Source: Rhodococcus xishaensis (GTDB lineage: Bacteria; Actinomycetota; Actinomycetes; Mycobacteriales; Mycobacteriaceae). From it: a stretch of 64,000 bases of DNA. The position numbers and the translations under genes are program-made. Under the pieces are notes generated by a model. The model searched no databases. It was not told the origin of the DNA and saw only the letters and a list, made by a program, of their open reading frames with translations. This document shows, piece after piece, positions 1-9,000 of this stretch (positions are counted from its first letter, which is position 1; each line of letters starts with the position of its first letter). Location: contig NZ_RKLO01000003.1 of NCBI RefSeq assembly GCF_004011825.1, forward strand, positions 496,001 to 560,000, in the 5' to 3' direction.

Positions 1-478
1 GCCCGTAGATCCCGAGGTGGTTGTTGTTCAACTTCGCGGCGAACTCGGCGACCCGGGGATCGCCTTCACGCCAGCCGATCTGGTAGTGCATCTCATCCGG
101 CCTGTTCCAATCCCGGCCCCAGAAGATGGACCCCTCGAACAGCCGAAGGCCTTCGCGGACCTTCGCGATGCGGGCCGCGGGCATGGTCCGCAGACCCCAC
201 GGGTACCGCGGCGCGTTGATGTCGAGAGCGGTGCCGGACAGGTGATTTGAGGTACGCACATCGTTCGTCGCTGACCAGCCCCACACCGGAGATGACAGTA
301 GCTCGACGTTGTGGTGGTACCACAACAGCCACGCGTTGAGGATCGTCGCAGCATCGCCGACCCGCACTGGTGCGGTGTTTGTGTACGGCAGCACGTTCGC
401 GACCACACACATGTCGCGGTCGACCATGCGCCACCCGTTCTCGGAGTAGTCGTTACCGTAGGCGGTTCGGAAGCTCAT
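1..478 (-). CDS. Endolysin, M15-type peptidase domain, partial at window edge
   Basis: The ATG at 478 opens a frame that runs off the left edge without a stop (159 residues visible). The visible part is a VanY/M15-type zinc peptidase domain. It has the motif SNHLSGTALDIN, in which H and D are typical zinc ligands, followed near the end by DEMHYQIGW, which supplies the third ligand. In M15 phage lysins this domain cuts peptide cross-links of peptidoglycan. It follows the tail genes, the normal place for a lysis module. Any C-terminal cell-wall-binding or second catalytic domain would lie left of position 1. Confidence in the fold is high; the exact bond cut is not established. Confidence 0.85.
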   Translation of the reverse strand, partial: MSFRTAYGNDYSENGWRMVDRDMCVVANVLPYTNTAPVRVGDAATILNAWLLWYHHNVELLSSPVWGWSATNDVRTSNHLSGTALDINAPRYPWGLRTMPAARIAKVREGLRLFEGSIFWGRDWNRPDEMHYQIGWREGDPRVAEFAAKLNNNHLGIYG

Positions 479-570
479 TGTCCGGCCTCTCTAGCTCGTT
501 GCATTCGCGATGCCGAGGTGGTTGATTTCCTGCACGGTGATGCCCCTGTCGCCTAAGGGTTGTGAACGGT

Positions 571-921
571 TCAGGCGTCCGGTTCTGGTTCGAACTCTGC
601 TTCTGGTTCTGGTTCGGGTTCGGCAGTGACGACCTCGTACGGCTGCCCGTGCTCGAATCCTCCCGCCGCCCAGAGCGCTCCTGCGGGATCTGCGATGCCG
701 ACCATGGACCCGGCCAGTCGATTCATCACCACTGCGGCTCCGGATGGGCGGGCGGGGACGATGATCGTCTCGGGGGCACCGAAACCGTTGGTGGTGAACA
801 CGGTTACGTAGTCGTGTGACCGGTTCTGTGTCCGGTCCCTCAGTGGCGCCGACAGCTTGTAGCACTGTGCCGGGCCCGCGAAGCCGGGCACTTCTACAAC
901 CACGAGCGTGGCAGTGGGCAT
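571..921 (-). CDS. Small phage protein with acidic Glu-Pro tail
   Basis: This gene of 116 residues lies between the glycine-rich tail genes and the endolysin, and its family is not recognised. The first 95 residues look like a compact beta-rich domain (MPTATLVVVEVPGFAG onwards). The last 20 or so are a run of Glu-Pro pairs ending in DA, which is extended and strongly acidic. Its place at the end of the tail operon suggests a minor tail-tip or lysis-associated protein. That is inferred from position only. Confidence 0.6.
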   Translation of the reverse strand: MPTATLVVVEVPGFAGPAQCYKLSAPLRDRTQNRSHDYVTVFTTNGFGAPETIIVPARPSGAAVVMNRLAGSMVGIADPAGALWAAGGFEHGQPYEVVTAEPEPEPEAEFEPEPDA

Positions 922-936
922 AGTCGGAACTTCCTC

Positions 937-1701
937 TCAGTCGTGTAGGTATTCGATGATCGTGACTGCGCCACTGGCGCCTGCTGCGCCCGCGCCGTAC
1001 ACCGAACCGGTGCCCGCTCCGCCACCGCCGCCTCCACCGCCGCCGGCGGGGAATCCTCCTGCTTGCGGAGATTGTCGTGTCTTACCGCCGCCGCCTCCGG
1101 CTCCGGACTGGGATACTTCCCACCACACTGGGTGGCCGCTGCTCGCAAACCCCGACCGGCCTCCCGCGCCGGAGACGTTCGTGCCGCCCCCGCCGCCTCC
1201 GCCGCCACCGGCCATGACGTCGACGACGCCTGAGGAAGTGGCCACACCGGGATTCCCGACACCCTCCGAGGTGGCATCGCCGCCTGCTCCGCCGCGCATC
1301 ACGGAGAACCCGCCGAGGCCGCCGCGGCCTGGCACAGCCACGTCGTCGAAGGCGAGCCCGCCGCCGCGACCACCCGCCGCGGTCACGAAGTCTCCGAAGG
1401 TGGACGGTCCACCGTCCTGGCCTCGGTACCAATACCCATCCTGTTCCGGGGGAGTTGGACTAGGGTCACCGCCGGCACCGACGGTGACCGGTACCGAATC
1501 CGGCAGCTGCGACGCCACCATTCGCGGACCGCGCACAGCCCCGCCGCCACCGCCGCCGGGGCCGCCTCGCTCCCAATCCCCACCACCACCGGAGGCTCCG
1601 CCACCACCGGCGCCGCGCACCACGACATCGATCGCATACAAGCGTGGGGGTTTGTACCAGGTGTCAGATGCGGTGAATACCACCAGGTTCGACCGGCCCA
1701 T
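937..1701 (-). CDS. Glycine-rich tail protein (second of two)
   Basis: The 254 residues are dominated by poly-Gly runs of 5 to 10 residues separated by short segments, which is the composition of glycine-rich polyproline-II-type bundles found in phage tail adhesins. The N-terminus (MGRSNLVVFTASDTWYKPP) and C-terminus (AVTIIEYLHD) are non-repetitive. The same plan is seen in the upstream neighbour at 1705-2784, which ends VFVIERMA, so the two are likely tandem duplicates. The gap to that gene is 3 bases. A receptor-binding or tail-tip role is inferred from composition and position after the distal tail genes. Confidence 0.7.
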   Translation of the reverse strand: MGRSNLVVFTASDTWYKPPRLYAIDVVVRGAGGGGASGGGGDWERGGPGGGGGGAVRGPRMVASQLPDSVPVTVGAGGDPSPTPPEQDGYWYRGQDGGPSTFGDFVTAAGGRGGGLAFDDVAVPGRGGLGGFSVMRGGAGGDATSEGVGNPGVATSSGVVDVMAGGGGGGGGGTNVSGAGGRSGFASSGHPVWWEVSQSGAGGGGGKTRQSPQAGGFPAGGGGGGGGGAGTGSVYGAGAAGASGAVTIIEYLHD

Positions 1702-1704
1702 GGG

Positions 1705-2784
1705 TTAGGCCATCCTCTCGATGACAAACACCAGGCCGTTGGCCCCATTGCCACCGCGCACGTAGGAGCTGTGGGTGCCGCCACCGCCGCCCGCCCCGGC
1801 CGGGAATCCCCCGTGACCGCCGCGCGCCGAGTAGGTGCCGCCCCCTCCTCCGCCGCCACCGGTGGCGATGATTTTGTTCGGTTTCGCGCCGTCCCCGCCA
1901 CCTCCGGCGCCGCCGGCGGAGATACCGCCGATACCGCCGGACTGGGGAACGTTGTTGCCCGGGTCGTCGGTCGCGCCGCCGCCGCCCCCGCCACCCCCGC
2001 CGTAGAGAGCATATGGGCTGGTCGAGTGGCCGCCCGGGAACGCGGGTCCCTCTCCGTACACCGCACCGTATCCGCCGACGCCGCCGGGGATCATGCCCGC
2101 CCCGGAATCACCGCCCGCGGGCAAGATGCTTGTGCTTCCGCCGATACCGCCGCCACCGCCGCCTGCGGTCAAGTAGTCCCCGAACACGGTGTCGCCGCCG
2201 CCGTGGCCGTGGTCTCCTGCGGACTGGCCGCCCTCGCCTCCCACACCTATTTCCACGCGGATCGGGTCGTACACACCATCGGCGTTCTTTTCGAGCAGCA
2301 CGGCGGGGATCGTGGCGTGCACCTCACCGCCGCCACCGCCGCCACCACCGCCGACACGGCCGGGCCCAAGTGTGGCCCCCTTTCCCGCCCCGCCGCCTCC
2401 GCCCCCACCGATGAGGATCAGCTCGAGGGAGACCACCCCGGGCGAGGGGGTGAACTCGTTATTGCCCTCATACTTGGTGGCGTTGCCTTGCAGGATCATC
2501 TGGTCGATCAGCGCCTCCATATTCTCGACACGGCCGGAGTGGTCCCTGATGATCGACAGGTCTCCGACGTAGTCGCTGGAGACAAGGTTCTCGATGGCTG
2601 CGCGGATGTTCTCGAAGCCGCGCAGGATCCCGCCTTGCCCCATCAAGTTGTCCTGGGCACCGATGTATCCGTCCAACAGTTCGCGTTGTTTCGCGCGAAC
2701 GTCGTCCTCGGTCATCGCCTGCCAGGCCGCGAAGCCGCCGGGGGCCAGCGCGTCGTCATGGGACCCGCCGTCGGGTGCGGTCAC
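1705..2784 (-). CDS. Glycine-rich tail protein (first of two)
   Basis: The start chosen is the GTG at 2784, whose last base with the next two forms the stop of the gene before it (GTGA overlap), giving 359 residues. Residues 1 to about 125 are non-repetitive and probably helical (KQRELLDGYIGAQDN). From about residue 125 the sequence becomes Gly-rich blocks with interspersed loops, ending in VFVIERMA. The helical head followed by a Gly-rich body resembles a tail fibre: base attachment, then an exposed adhesin. Upstream in-frame codons to 2847 lie inside the preceding gene and are less likely. Host-receptor binding is inference. Confidence 0.7.
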   Translation of the reverse strand: MTAPDGGSHDDALAPGGFAAWQAMTEDDVRAKQRELLDGYIGAQDNLMGQGGILRGFENIRAAIENLVSSDYVGDLSIIRDHSGRVENMEALIDQMILQGNATKYEGNNEFTPSPGVVSLELILIGGGGGGGAGKGATLGPGRVGGGGGGGGGEVHATIPAVLLEKNADGVYDPIRVEIGVGGEGGQSAGDHGHGGGDTVFGDYLTAGGGGGGIGGSTSILPAGGDSGAGMIPGGVGGYGAVYGEGPAFPGGHSTSPYALYGGGGGGGGGATDDPGNNVPQSGGIGGISAGGAGGGGDGAKPNKIIATGGGGGGGGTYSARGGHGGFPAGAGGGGGTHSSYVRGGNGANGLVFVIERMA

Positions 2785-3389
2785 GATGCACCTCCTCGGC
2801 GTGCGAGCGCGGCCTTGATGCGCAGTTGGTCGCGGATGGCCGCACACCGACTTCCGGGGATGGACGACTGCGCCGACTTGGCGGGGACGCCCATCTCACG
2901 GCAGATGGCGAGTACCTCACTGCTGGTGTGACCGACCTTCTTCGCGAGGAAATGGACACGGATCTTCTCGGGCCACTTCGGTGGCTCGGTCACCGTCGCC
3001 GGTGCCGGTTCCCTAGGTGGCGTCGATTCTCCGTCGAGTTCGAGTGCCTGACGCCGCACCTCGTCCTGCATCACTTTCGACAGAGACTTGAGGTCGATCC
3101 CCTGTGCCTCGTTCGGGTCCGGCGGGTGGTCCTTCCACTCCCCTGCGGCGAACATCGGGGACAGGTCACCGGACCGCGGTGGGTGGTACCACGTCGTCCG
3201 TACCTCGACATTCGGCGGCCCGCCGTACTCGTACAAGCGCTTCGACAGGACCTTGAGGTATTCGACCGGAAACGGCATCGGCGCACCCTTGATGCCGGGG
3301 ATGGCCATCAACGCCGGGAGCCACGCCTCTTCGGGGACGGTGATATCGCAGTTCTCCGAGGTGGGAAACTCCCCCTCACGTAGGGCCAT
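2781..3389 (-). CDS. Tail-cluster protein with IF2_N-like C-terminal domain
   Basis: The ATG at 3389 is preceded by an AAAGGAG sequence, giving 202 residues. The N-terminal 90 residues (MALREGEFPTSENCDITVPEEAW) are of unknown fold. The C-terminal 50 residues read KIRVHFLAKKVGHTSSEVL and then CREMGVPAKSAQSSI. This matches the pattern of the small helical domain at the N-terminus of bacterial initiation factor 2. In other proteins that domain is a small nucleic-acid or protein binding module. It lies between the large minor tail gene and the glycine-rich proteins, so it is probably expressed with the tail, but its role is unknown. Confidence 0.6.
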   Translation of the reverse strand: MALREGEFPTSENCDITVPEEAWLPALMAIPGIKGAPMPFPVEYLKVLSKRLYEYGGPPNVEVRTTWYHPPRSGDLSPMFAAGEWKDHPPDPNEAQGIDLKSLSKVMQDEVRRQALELDGESTPPREPAPATVTEPPKWPEKIRVHFLAKKVGHTSSEVLAICREMGVPAKSAQSSIPGSRCAAIRDQLRIKAALARRGGAS

Positions 3390-3411
3390 GTGCAGGTTCT
3401 CCTTTGGGAGG

Positions 3412-5118
3412 TCAGAACACACCGAGGGCGTGGATGGACGCGAGCACGCCCTCGAGCTTCTCCATGGCGCGCTGGGCGGGGTCTTTCAGTGCGGAGCTGT
3501 CGCCGATGATCGGCATCCACTCGGCCGGGCTGTCGCGGTCCCACGCGAGCGTCAGCGATCTCACGCGGTCGACGTGCACCGTTCCAGTCCAATCACCGGG
3601 CGCCTGCGCACTGATGCGGTCGTCGAGGAAGAAGTGGCCAAGACCCTGGTCGCCAACGAGCCAAGGACTGGCGTCCGCGATCGAGAGTTCGTGCGTGAAC
3701 CGGGGTCGTGTGGCCCAGAAGCCGGCCCGCAGCACCATGAGCGAGCTGAGCGTGTATGCGCGGTCTGCGCCGTCCTGGAAGGACTCGAAGTATCGGATCC
3801 ACCCCGATTCCTGTGCTCGCCGGGCGCTCTTGGCCGAGACCCAGGCGCCGACGGTGTCCATGAACATCGGTGAGATGACCGCGTCGGCGACCCCGCCGAG
3901 CGGGGGTACGAGGGGGACCATCGCCGACAGGTCACCGACCATCTGGATCGTGGCGCGAATCGCCTCGTTCACCCCGGGCATCGAGTGTCCACCGCAGTTG
4001 ACCTGGACGCCCTTGCCCTGGATACGAGTGAATCTCGCTGTCTGCACCCCGGTTTCCTCACCCTCCGGGAAGAAGACGTAGGGGGCGCGCTTGTCGGTGC
4101 TCTTCTTGCCGGGTACCGAATAGTCCGACGGCATGTCGGTGTCGTCGATCGGCGATTCGACCGTGTCGATGTGGTCGTGACCGTCGGGGCCACCGTCGGT
4201 GAAGTTCGCGATCGTCCGGGCCAGGCCGTCCCACAGGGTGCCCCCCTTCGCGGTACCCGTGTAGTAGCCCGACTTATCGACGATGTCGATGACCAGACAG
4301 CCGTTACGCAGGTTCGCGCCCTCCCACGGGGGGTCGTCGCCGTCGAGCCACCTGCGGCACACCACGGACAGTTCGGCGTCTTCGAGGATGGGTTTGGCGA
4401 CGTCGTGCCAGTTCTGCCACCGGGAGGCGACAAACCCCCACAGAATCCCGTCCTCGAGATCGGACATGAAGCTGTGCGGGGCGACGACGACCGACCAGTT
4501 CGACATGTCCAGTCCCGAGGTCCACGACGCCGGATCGAGGGGATCGTCGGGCAGCGACCACAGGGACGTTTGCTCCCGCATGACCTGCAGGAACAAAGTC
4601 AGCAGCAGCGCCCACCGGGCACCGCCGGCAAGCATGAAGATCCGCGGAAACTGCAGCGCGGCAGGAAGGAACGGATTGGACCAGACCGTGTACCACTTGA
4701 CGAACTCGTAGTCATGGAGAAACCGCACCACCAGCACGACCGTGCCGTCCTCGCGTTTCTCGACCGAGGCGTCCTCCATCAGTCCGGACCAGCGGGCGCC
4801 GTCCTTATCGACGGTGACGAGGACGGTGCGCTTCTCGCCGCGATCCATGCGTCCCTGCTCGTCCCAGATCCACCGTGCGGTGTAGTGGTCGAACGGGATC
4901 TCGAGCAGGCCCGAGCCGGTGTCGTTACTGACCCACTCGAACCGGCCTAGGTATTCGGCGGCGACCTCGCCCTGCCAGTTCCCTTCGCCGTCCCACAGAC
5001 GAGTCAGGGGCGGCTCGAGGCGGCGCAGGGCCTCGCGTTTCTCGTGTTCGCGGGTCTCCTGCCAGATGGCCTCGCACCGTTCGAGGAGGGTGTCACCCTC
5101 GAGGACGGGTGTCGTCAT
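3412..5118 (-). CDS. Minor tail protein, ReqiPepy6 gp37-like
   Basis: The ATG at 5118 (MTTPVLEGDTLLERCEAIW) gives 568 residues; codons further upstream would overlap the gene before it. The protein resembles the Gp37-like tail family first named from Rhodococcus phage ReqiPepy6, which functions at the tail tip in place of a Tal/hub protein. Recognisable stretches include FEWVSNDTGSGLLEIPFDHY near residue 60 and the aromatic-rich middle. It follows the Dit-like gene by 4 bases. The family assignment is by remembered pattern and gene order. Confidence 0.7.
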   Translation of the reverse strand: MTTPVLEGDTLLERCEAIWQETREHEKREALRRLEPPLTRLWDGEGNWQGEVAAEYLGRFEWVSNDTGSGLLEIPFDHYTARWIWDEQGRMDRGEKRTVLVTVDKDGARWSGLMEDASVEKREDGTVVLVVRFLHDYEFVKWYTVWSNPFLPAALQFPRIFMLAGGARWALLLTLFLQVMREQTSLWSLPDDPLDPASWTSGLDMSNWSVVVAPHSFMSDLEDGILWGFVASRWQNWHDVAKPILEDAELSVVCRRWLDGDDPPWEGANLRNGCLVIDIVDKSGYYTGTAKGGTLWDGLARTIANFTDGGPDGHDHIDTVESPIDDTDMPSDYSVPGKKSTDKRAPYVFFPEGEETGVQTARFTRIQGKGVQVNCGGHSMPGVNEAIRATIQMVGDLSAMVPLVPPLGGVADAVISPMFMDTVGAWVSAKSARRAQESGWIRYFESFQDGADRAYTLSSLMVLRAGFWATRPRFTHELSIADASPWLVGDQGLGHFFLDDRISAQAPGDWTGTVHVDRVRSLTLAWDRDSPAEWMPIIGDSSALKDPAQRAMEKLEGVLASIHALGVF

Positions 5119-5122
5119 GCGT

Positions 5123-6091
5123 TTACTCCAATCCCCATGGCCGCGACCACCGTCGCGGTTGACGAAGCAGGACACCGGCACCGGGTGCCGCGTTGGTGAC
5201 GTAGACGGGTACCTCGGTGGGCGGCGTGTACGGCGGCACCTTGTACAGCAGTCGTCTACCGTTGGTGCGGCCCACCATGTTCGTGTCCGCGAACGCACGA
5301 ACAGGAAGTTTCATCCGGTCCACCTCGACCGTGGCACCGCCGCCGTCTTCCGGGACGAGTGCGGGCAGGGTGTAGATGCGTTCGGAATCATCGCGGCCGG
5401 TAGCGAAATCGACGCCGGGAACACGCGCGTACTCCGGACCGGTCCAAGAGAAATCCGGAAGACCGAAGACGGCGCCCGCGGGACCGTTGACAACCCAGGT
5501 GTGCATCATCGGCTGATCGGTGGGATTCGAAATCCACACCTTGCCCTCACCCGAAGTGCCCGAGGTCAACTCCCAATGCGACGGGAACTGTTCATTGCCG
5601 AGAAAGTCGTCCTCGAACCACATCGGGTCGAGTGCGACCGTGGACATCGGGATGAGCCCGTTGCCTTCAGAGATCGGGTCGAATTCCGGTTGGAATCCGA
5701 TGGATTCGCCGAGGATCAGCCGCAGGCTCCGTGACCCGGACAGCTCCGTCGTGATCTGCATCTTCGCCAGCTCGGCGGCCGCATTCCATGGGTCGCGTTG
5801 GTAGCTGAACGCTTTGCGGATCGCCGAGTCCCGAACCTCCCACGGGCTGGTCTTCTCCCCGAACACGTGCAACCCGAACTGCACACTGCGCACCGGGTGT
5901 TTCGTGCCCTGCAGGCTCCCTCCGATCTGGAACGCACCCTCTTTGATAATCACCTTCGTCGGCGCGTCGTAGAAGCCCTGCATGTCGGTGCCGAGCAGGA
6001 CACCCTCCTCGCCCTGCCCTTCACCAGAAATGCAGAAGTAGCTGCCGTCGGCCCCGAAGATCTCGACCTTCGCGCCATTGGTGTCCGCCAC
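5123..6091 (-). CDS. Distal tail (Dit-like) minor tail protein
   Basis: This protein of 322 residues is encoded directly after the tape measure gene, the standard place for the Dit protein that caps the tail tube and anchors the tip complex. The middle (PMWFEDDFLGNEQFPSHWEL, then WISNPTDQPMMHTWVVNGPA) is the beta-sandwich style seen in actinophage minor tail proteins. No signal peptide or membrane segment is present. Function is assigned from gene order plus general sequence character; specific family membership was not tested. Confidence 0.7.
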   Translation of the reverse strand: MADTNGAKVEIFGADGSYFCISGEGQGEEGVLLGTDMQGFYDAPTKVIIKEGAFQIGGSLQGTKHPVRSVQFGLHVFGEKTSPWEVRDSAIRKAFSYQRDPWNAAAELAKMQITTELSGSRSLRLILGESIGFQPEFDPISEGNGLIPMSTVALDPMWFEDDFLGNEQFPSHWELTSGTSGEGKVWISNPTDQPMMHTWVVNGPAGAVFGLPDFSWTGPEYARVPGVDFATGRDDSERIYTLPALVPEDGGGATVEVDRMKLPVRAFADTNMVGRTNGRRLLYKVPPYTPPTEVPVYVTNAAPGAGVLLRQPRRWSRPWGLE

Positions 6092-6093
6092 TG

Positions 6094-9000
6094 TCAGAAC
6101 CTCGATCCCGCACCGAGTGCATTCAGGTTGTTGATCTGGCGCACGCGGCGCTCGTTCTCTTCGACGTCCCGGGTGTGGAACACGTAGGTGGCACTCGGGC
6201 GTGAGGCGAGCCGGCGAACCTCTTCGGCGAGCTCGTCGAAGGCTGGCCAGGCCGAGGCGCCACCGGGGCCTGAACCGCTGCCGGCCATCACCCGCCGGTA
6301 GTCCGCCTCTTTAGCTGCCGCCCAGACCTGTTCGACGTCACCAAAGGGGTGCTGTGCCGCCATCCCAGGCTGGAAGGGGCTGCCCGGCGTGGCCGGCTTC
6401 TGCTGCTGCTCCTGCATGTACCGGGCCAGACTGGCACCGCTGGTGATGGCGGCGCCGACCGCGCCGAGCCCCGAGTCCAGCCCGATGACACCGAGGGTGT
6501 CATCGAGGTAGCCGGTGACGAACGACTTCGCCACGTTTCCCACGAGGTCCACCGGATCAGCCGCCGTGAACATCGAGTCGGACGAACCCTTACCCCTCGG
6601 CTCGGTCAGGTTGTTGTGAGCGATCTGCAGCGCATCGTCGGCATCGTCTCGATCGAGCTGGGTCGACTCGGGATCTGCATACACCTCGTTGCGGCGCAGG
6701 TTCGCCCTCTCTACCGCACGTTCGAGCTTGCGCTGATCGAGTTCCTCTTCGGTGTAACTCATTGTGAGACTGGGGGCCTGCGGCGCCGGACTCTCTGGCT
6801 TGCTCTTGTCGAACTTTGCCTGGGACTCGGTGAGATCCCTCTTCGCTTGCCCCTGGGGCATCGCGTTCGCGGCAGAGGCAGACCCTGAGCAATCGCATGA
6901 CCGGTCGCCATCGCAGCAGAACGGGCATTCCCGGTCCGATTCCGCACCCGGGAACGACTGGGTGCGGTTGACCCGGCCGCCCTCGGCGTAGCCCGGAAGC
7001 TTCGGGAACGTGCCCGCGTTGATCGCGGCGAGCTCCCGGTCGTAGCGCTCCGAGGAGCCGCGATTGATGATCCACTCCCCGGCATCGACGCGGGCGATGG
7101 GCATGCCGCTCGCGGCGACACCCAGGATGCCGTCGACGGTGGCCGTCCCCGGCCCGGTCGTCGGCAACCTGCCGCCCGCGGCCTTGCCGCCGGGTACATA
7201 CCCCCTGCCGTCCCTCCCGACGGTGCTCCCGCTGGATCGGCTGTCGCCGGAGCCGTTCGTGTCGCCGGAGCCGTTCGTGTCGCCGGTAACCACGACCTTG
7301 ACTTCCGCGGTCCTCTGTTCGGCAGCCTTGTCAAGCTTCTCGCTGAGCAGCTCGGCATCGCCGAGGGCATCCTGGATGGCAACCTTGACGTCAGGGTGGA
7401 CCTTGGCTTCGTCGATCTCCTGCAGCTCCTTGAGGCTGACCTCCGTGCCTTCTTTCAGCTTGTTAAGGATCAGTTCGATCTCCGGGGTGATCTTGGATTC
7501 GTCGATGCTCTTGAGTGCGTCGATGGCTTCCTGGTTCGTCAGCCGAAACTTGGTGTCGTCCGCCGAGATCTCCGGTGTCGCGTCCTGGAGGTCGAGTTCT
7601 GTGATCCGGGCCAGCACGGCATCCATGCTGGCCATCGACAGGCTGTTGTCGGCAGTGATCTTCACATCCTTGCTGTCGGGGATGTCTTCCACCTCGAAGC
7701 CGACTGCGCGGAGCATGTTCTCGGCCTGCTCGTCGATGGCGAGGACCTCGATCTCTTTCTTTCCAGGCTGGGAATCGAACGCGTTCTTTACCGCGACCAG
7801 ATCCTGGGCCACCTTGTCGCCGCCTTCGAGCGCGACATGGAGCTTGATCGCCTCTTTGTCGAACCCGAGCCCGGTAGCCCACTCGCGGACCTGACCTGTA
7901 TCGACGCCGTACGTAAGGGCTCGTGCCGCGAATGCTTCCTCGTTCTTCGCGAACAGCCGGTCAATGTCCTCGCCCTTGAGGGCCGCGGTAACCATCGCCT
8001 CACGTAGAGCGAGGAGGTCCTCCTGCAACCTGCGACCGTTCTCGAGGTCCAGGTTGAGGGCGTTGTTGTCACCTACGACCAGCGAGTTCGGGCCCTCCGT
8101 GCCGTAACCCAGAGACTGGTTGATCGGGTTCTCCTCTGTGGGGACCTCGGACAGCTCGTCGATCTTCTCCTCGTAGTCGGCCACCGCCTCGGCGAGCGAG
8201 ACGTCGCGGCCGGCGATCGTGTCGAGCACGGTCAGCAGGGCCGAAGCCTTCGACTCCGCGTTGGAAGAGGAGTCGGCCAGGGTTTCGATGGACTCGACGA
8301 TGTCAAAGATGCCGGGCGTCAGGTTCTTCGCCGACTCCCGCATCCGATCGAATTCTTCACGCTGCTCCCTGGCGAAGGCGATGGCGTCTTCCCCGCCCTC
8401 GGGGGCGGTTTCCAGAGTTTCCAGGAACTTGGCGAACTCGGCGTCCGAACCGGCCACAGCCTCGGCGAGCACCTCGGAGTCGACCTTGAGATGCTCGAGC
8501 GCCGTCGAGGTGCGCTCGGCCGCCTCGCCCATCTCGCGCGCGTTCCGGACCTCCTCTTTGTCCCAGCGGAAAGCCCACTGCTCGTCCCACCATGAGGGGG
8601 CGTTCTCGGCGGTCGATTTCAGGCCGTTGAGAGCCACGTCGAGGGCGGCGACCTGGGCGGTCATCACGTCGCCGTCGATCTGGCCCCCGGATTCCTGGAA
8701 GGCAGCACCGACATCACGTTGCGCGGCAGCGAATTCGAGAGCCGTCTTTCGCGCGGCCTCCTCGGCCTCCTTGACGGAGTTAGCGGCACCTATGATGCTG
8801 GTCACCGCAACCGCGGCGGCTGCGATGCCGATCATCCAGGGCCCGCCGAGCGCGGTCAGTAGACCACCGGCTGCGAGCTTCATCCCGGAGATGCCTGCGG
8901 CGGCCGTGCCACCGGCGACCGCGCCGAAGTTGGCCGCGCTCGAGGTGGCGTTCCGCAGGGGCGCAACAAGGCCACTGGATGTGGTGGCGAGGCTCCGCTG

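Noticed and set aside
491-535. A 14-residue ORF between the acidic protein and the endolysin
   Set aside because: Only a weak start and no coupling; too short to support.
937-2931. Long plus-strand ORFs opposite the glycine-rich genes (Pro- and Ala/Arg-rich)
   Set aside because: They are antisense images of GC-rich Gly codons, with low-complexity products and no ribosome sites; the minus-strand genes fit the operon.
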